Shown here: piece after piece, positions 62,516 through 64,000 of the stretch
Layout of the letters: every line of letters starts with the position of its first letter
Position numbering within the stretch: the first letter of the stretch is position 1
Assembly (NCBI GenBank): GCA_041741535.1
Contig: JBGSJV010000167.1
Span: 1 to 64,000, forward strand
Direction of reading: 5' to 3'
Origin: M30B19 sp041741535
GTDB taxonomy: Bacteria > Planctomycetota > Planctomycetia > Pirellulales > Pirellulaceae
Length of the DNA stretch: 64,000 bases
Notes under the pieces: model-generated
The model's database searches: none
What the model saw: the letters and a program-made list of their open reading frames with translations, nothing else
Told to the model about the DNA's origin: nothing
Program-made: the position numbers and the translations under genes

Positions 62516-64000
62516 TTAACCTTCACCGTCCACGATATCGTAACGAGCGGGATTCAAGCTAACACGAAAAAGTGCTACGACGACCAACAACAACAGACAC
62601 GCGGCGGGGAAGCCTCCGAGATACGACAGGATCTTGATCCCTTCGACATCGGCGAATGCGATCATGACCCAAGCGACCGTCCCGACCAACGTTCCCCACA
62701 CAACTTTTAGCCAAGTCTTGGCCTCAGGATTCTCAAGCGTCACTCCTTTGGAACTCAAGCTTGCCATCGCAGTTGTATTCGAATCCGCCGACGTGACGAA
62801 GCAAACAAACGCACTGACGATGTAAAAGATCACGAGCACAGACCCCCAAGGAAGCGCGGAAAGAACCGCAAACGAGACCGTCTCCGCTCCTTGTTCTTGC
62901 ATGGCCCGTAACAAGCCGCCACCCTGTTGTTCCAAATGCAACGTCGTGGCACCCCATACCGCCATCCAAACGAAGGCAAATAAAGAGCTGAGCACAAGAT
63001 TCACAAAGAGAAATTCCCGGACGGTTCGACCATAGGCGATACGACCCAAGAAACAAGCCGTCACGGGTGTCCACGCCATCCAAACGGCCCAATAAAAAAT
63101 GGACCACTTCGTGGCCCACTCGTCCTGCGGAAACAGGCCCTCGACTAGCCCCGTTCGCAAGAAGACCCAACCAAAATCCACGGCTCCCCAAAAACTGGCA
63201 GAGACAATTTTGCCGATTGGACCAACGACCAAAACGAAAAGCCCCAAGGCAAAGAGGCCCTTGGCATTGATATCGGACAAGATACGAATTCCGCGCATCA
63301 AACCAGTCGCGCTGGAGACGATAAAGGTGACCACAATGGCTGCGGCAATCAATGCCCATACCAATGCCGAGCGTGGCCAACCAAAGATCGAATGCAACCC
63401 ACCACTAATCGTCAAGATTCCCGTGCCTAATGTCGCAGCCATCCCAGCTACCAATGCATACAGACATACCGAGTCAATGACTGGGCCAATGGTGGCCGAT
63501 TTGTGCGAGCCGAACAATGGCACCAACATGGAACCGAGTGAGAACGGCAGCTTCATGTTGTAAAACGCAAACGCGAACATGATCGAAGCCACACAGTAGA
63601 TCGAATACGGAACAATGGTCCAATGCAAGAACAAGGCCGACATCGCAAATCGTTCGGCAGCGACAGACTGGGGTTCGATCTTTAAGAAACTAGGCGGATC
63701 GGAATAGTGCGTTAACGGCTCGGCAGTTGACCAAAACAAAATCCCGGTCGCAATGGTTGTACACAAGGTGATTGCAAACCAGTTCCAGAAACTCATCAGC
63801 GGTTTCGCCGAACGTCCCCCCAAACGTACGGACCCCAAACGCGTGGTTCCAACCCATACACACAGCGCCAACGAAACAAATGCCGTCGTCGTGTACAACC
63901 AACCAAAATATTTCAACAACCAATCATTGACGCCGCCGACCACTTCGCCAAACGCCTTCGGCATCAACAAATTCAAACCCACTGCGGCGACCAACAACAG
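62516..64000 (-). CDS. BCCT-family transporter (betaine/carnitine/choline), 5' end beyond the window
   Basis: At least 493 residues, lacking its N-terminus, which lies past position 64000. Helices are regular and many. SIFYWAVWMAWTPVTACFLG then RIAYGRTVREF is the BCCT signature (usually W..YW.WW.sW.PF..mF..R...GRTiReF), and ATGILFWSTAEPLTHYSDPP is the TM3 glycine-tryptophan motif with a proline. Transporters of this family import compatible solutes such as glycine betaine, driven by Na+ or H+. The typical tryptophan box is partly replaced here, so the exact substrate is open. Convergent with the DsrE gene; 207 nt separate them. Confidence 0.88.
   Translation of the reverse strand: MLLVAAVGLNLLMPKAFGEVVGGVNDWLLKYFGWLYTTTAFVSLALCVWVGTTRLGSVRLGGRSAKPLMSFWNWFAITLCTTIATGILFWSTAEPLTHYSDPPSFLKIEPQSVAAERFAMSALFLHWTIVPYSIYCVASIMFAFAFYNMKLPFSLGSMLVPLFGSHKSATIGPVIDSVCLYALVAGMAATLGTGILTISGGLHSIFGWPRSALVWALIAAAIVVTFIVSSATGLMRGIRILSDINAKGLFALGLFVLVVGPIGKIVSASFWGAVDFGWVFLRTGLVEGLFPQDEWATKWSIFYWAVWMAWTPVTACFLGRIAYGRTVREFLFVNLVLSSLFAFVWMAVWGATTLHLEQQGGGLLRAMQEQGAETVSFAVLSALPWGSVLVIFYIVSAFVCFVTSADSNTTAMASLSSKGVTLENPEAKTWLKVVWGTLVGTVAWVMIAFADVEGIKILSYLGGFPAACLLLLVVVALFRVSLNPARYDIVDGEG

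Overview
The window looks like ordinary chromosome from a planctomycete, most likely of the Pirellulales (Rhodopirellula/Blastopirellula-like). The reasons are the DUF1592-type cytochrome protein with its DUF1552 partner, many large secreted PQQ-propeller, HEAT and TPR proteins and lipoproteins, short unlinked operons on both strands, and the absence of rRNA, tRNA, prophage or CRISPR. About 46 protein genes can be supported. This placement comes from protein families recognised by eye; no database search was run.

Layout. 0-9.3 kb: a 5'-disrupted sodium:solute symporter, an orphan Dam-type adenine methylase, a SIMPL protein, the DUF1592/DUF1552 pair and a HEAT-repeat protein. 9.4-18.1 kb (minus strand): an aspartoacylase-like hydrolase behind a GCS2 amide ligase fused to CBS domains, a strong terminator, then a secreted PQQ-propeller group (two propeller proteins and a repeat-rich small lipoprotein) and HisI. 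18.5-24.4 kb (plus): a membrane-anchored protein, then a compact cluster of ketosynthase, acyl carrier protein and two phytoene-desaturase-like oxidoreductases. This is the most interesting metabolic unit here; its composition recalls the FabF/ACP/CrtI-like sets proposed for ladderane lipids in anammox planctomycetes. 24.5-30.1 kb (minus): a giant secreted YCF48/BNR protein and a TPR lipoprotein.

30.2-41.9 kb: a lone receiver domain and ThiL, a two-repeat lipoprotein, a DUF116-polyprenyl synthetase fusion, DinB, a DUF1080-like protein, two divergent phosphohexomutases, and a convergent pair whose stop codons abut. 42-45.5 kb: a membrane PAS/GGDEF/EAL regulator. 45.9-50.1 kb is the only clearly accessory stretch: a degenerate MinD/CpsD-like ATPase coupled to a membrane protein, then a RAYT-type HUH transposase. 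It is peppered with a GGGGACAGGC-like motif, several copies of which lie inside the two coding sequences.

50-64 kb is housekeeping: 2-oxoglutarate dehydrogenase E1/E2, a STAS protein, an LptF/G permease, an M28 peptidase, then dihydroxy-acid dehydratase beside PanB (consecutive steps around 2-ketoisovalerate), a multi-spanning membrane protein, a TusA/DsrE sulfur-relay pair, and a BCCT transporter cut by the window end.
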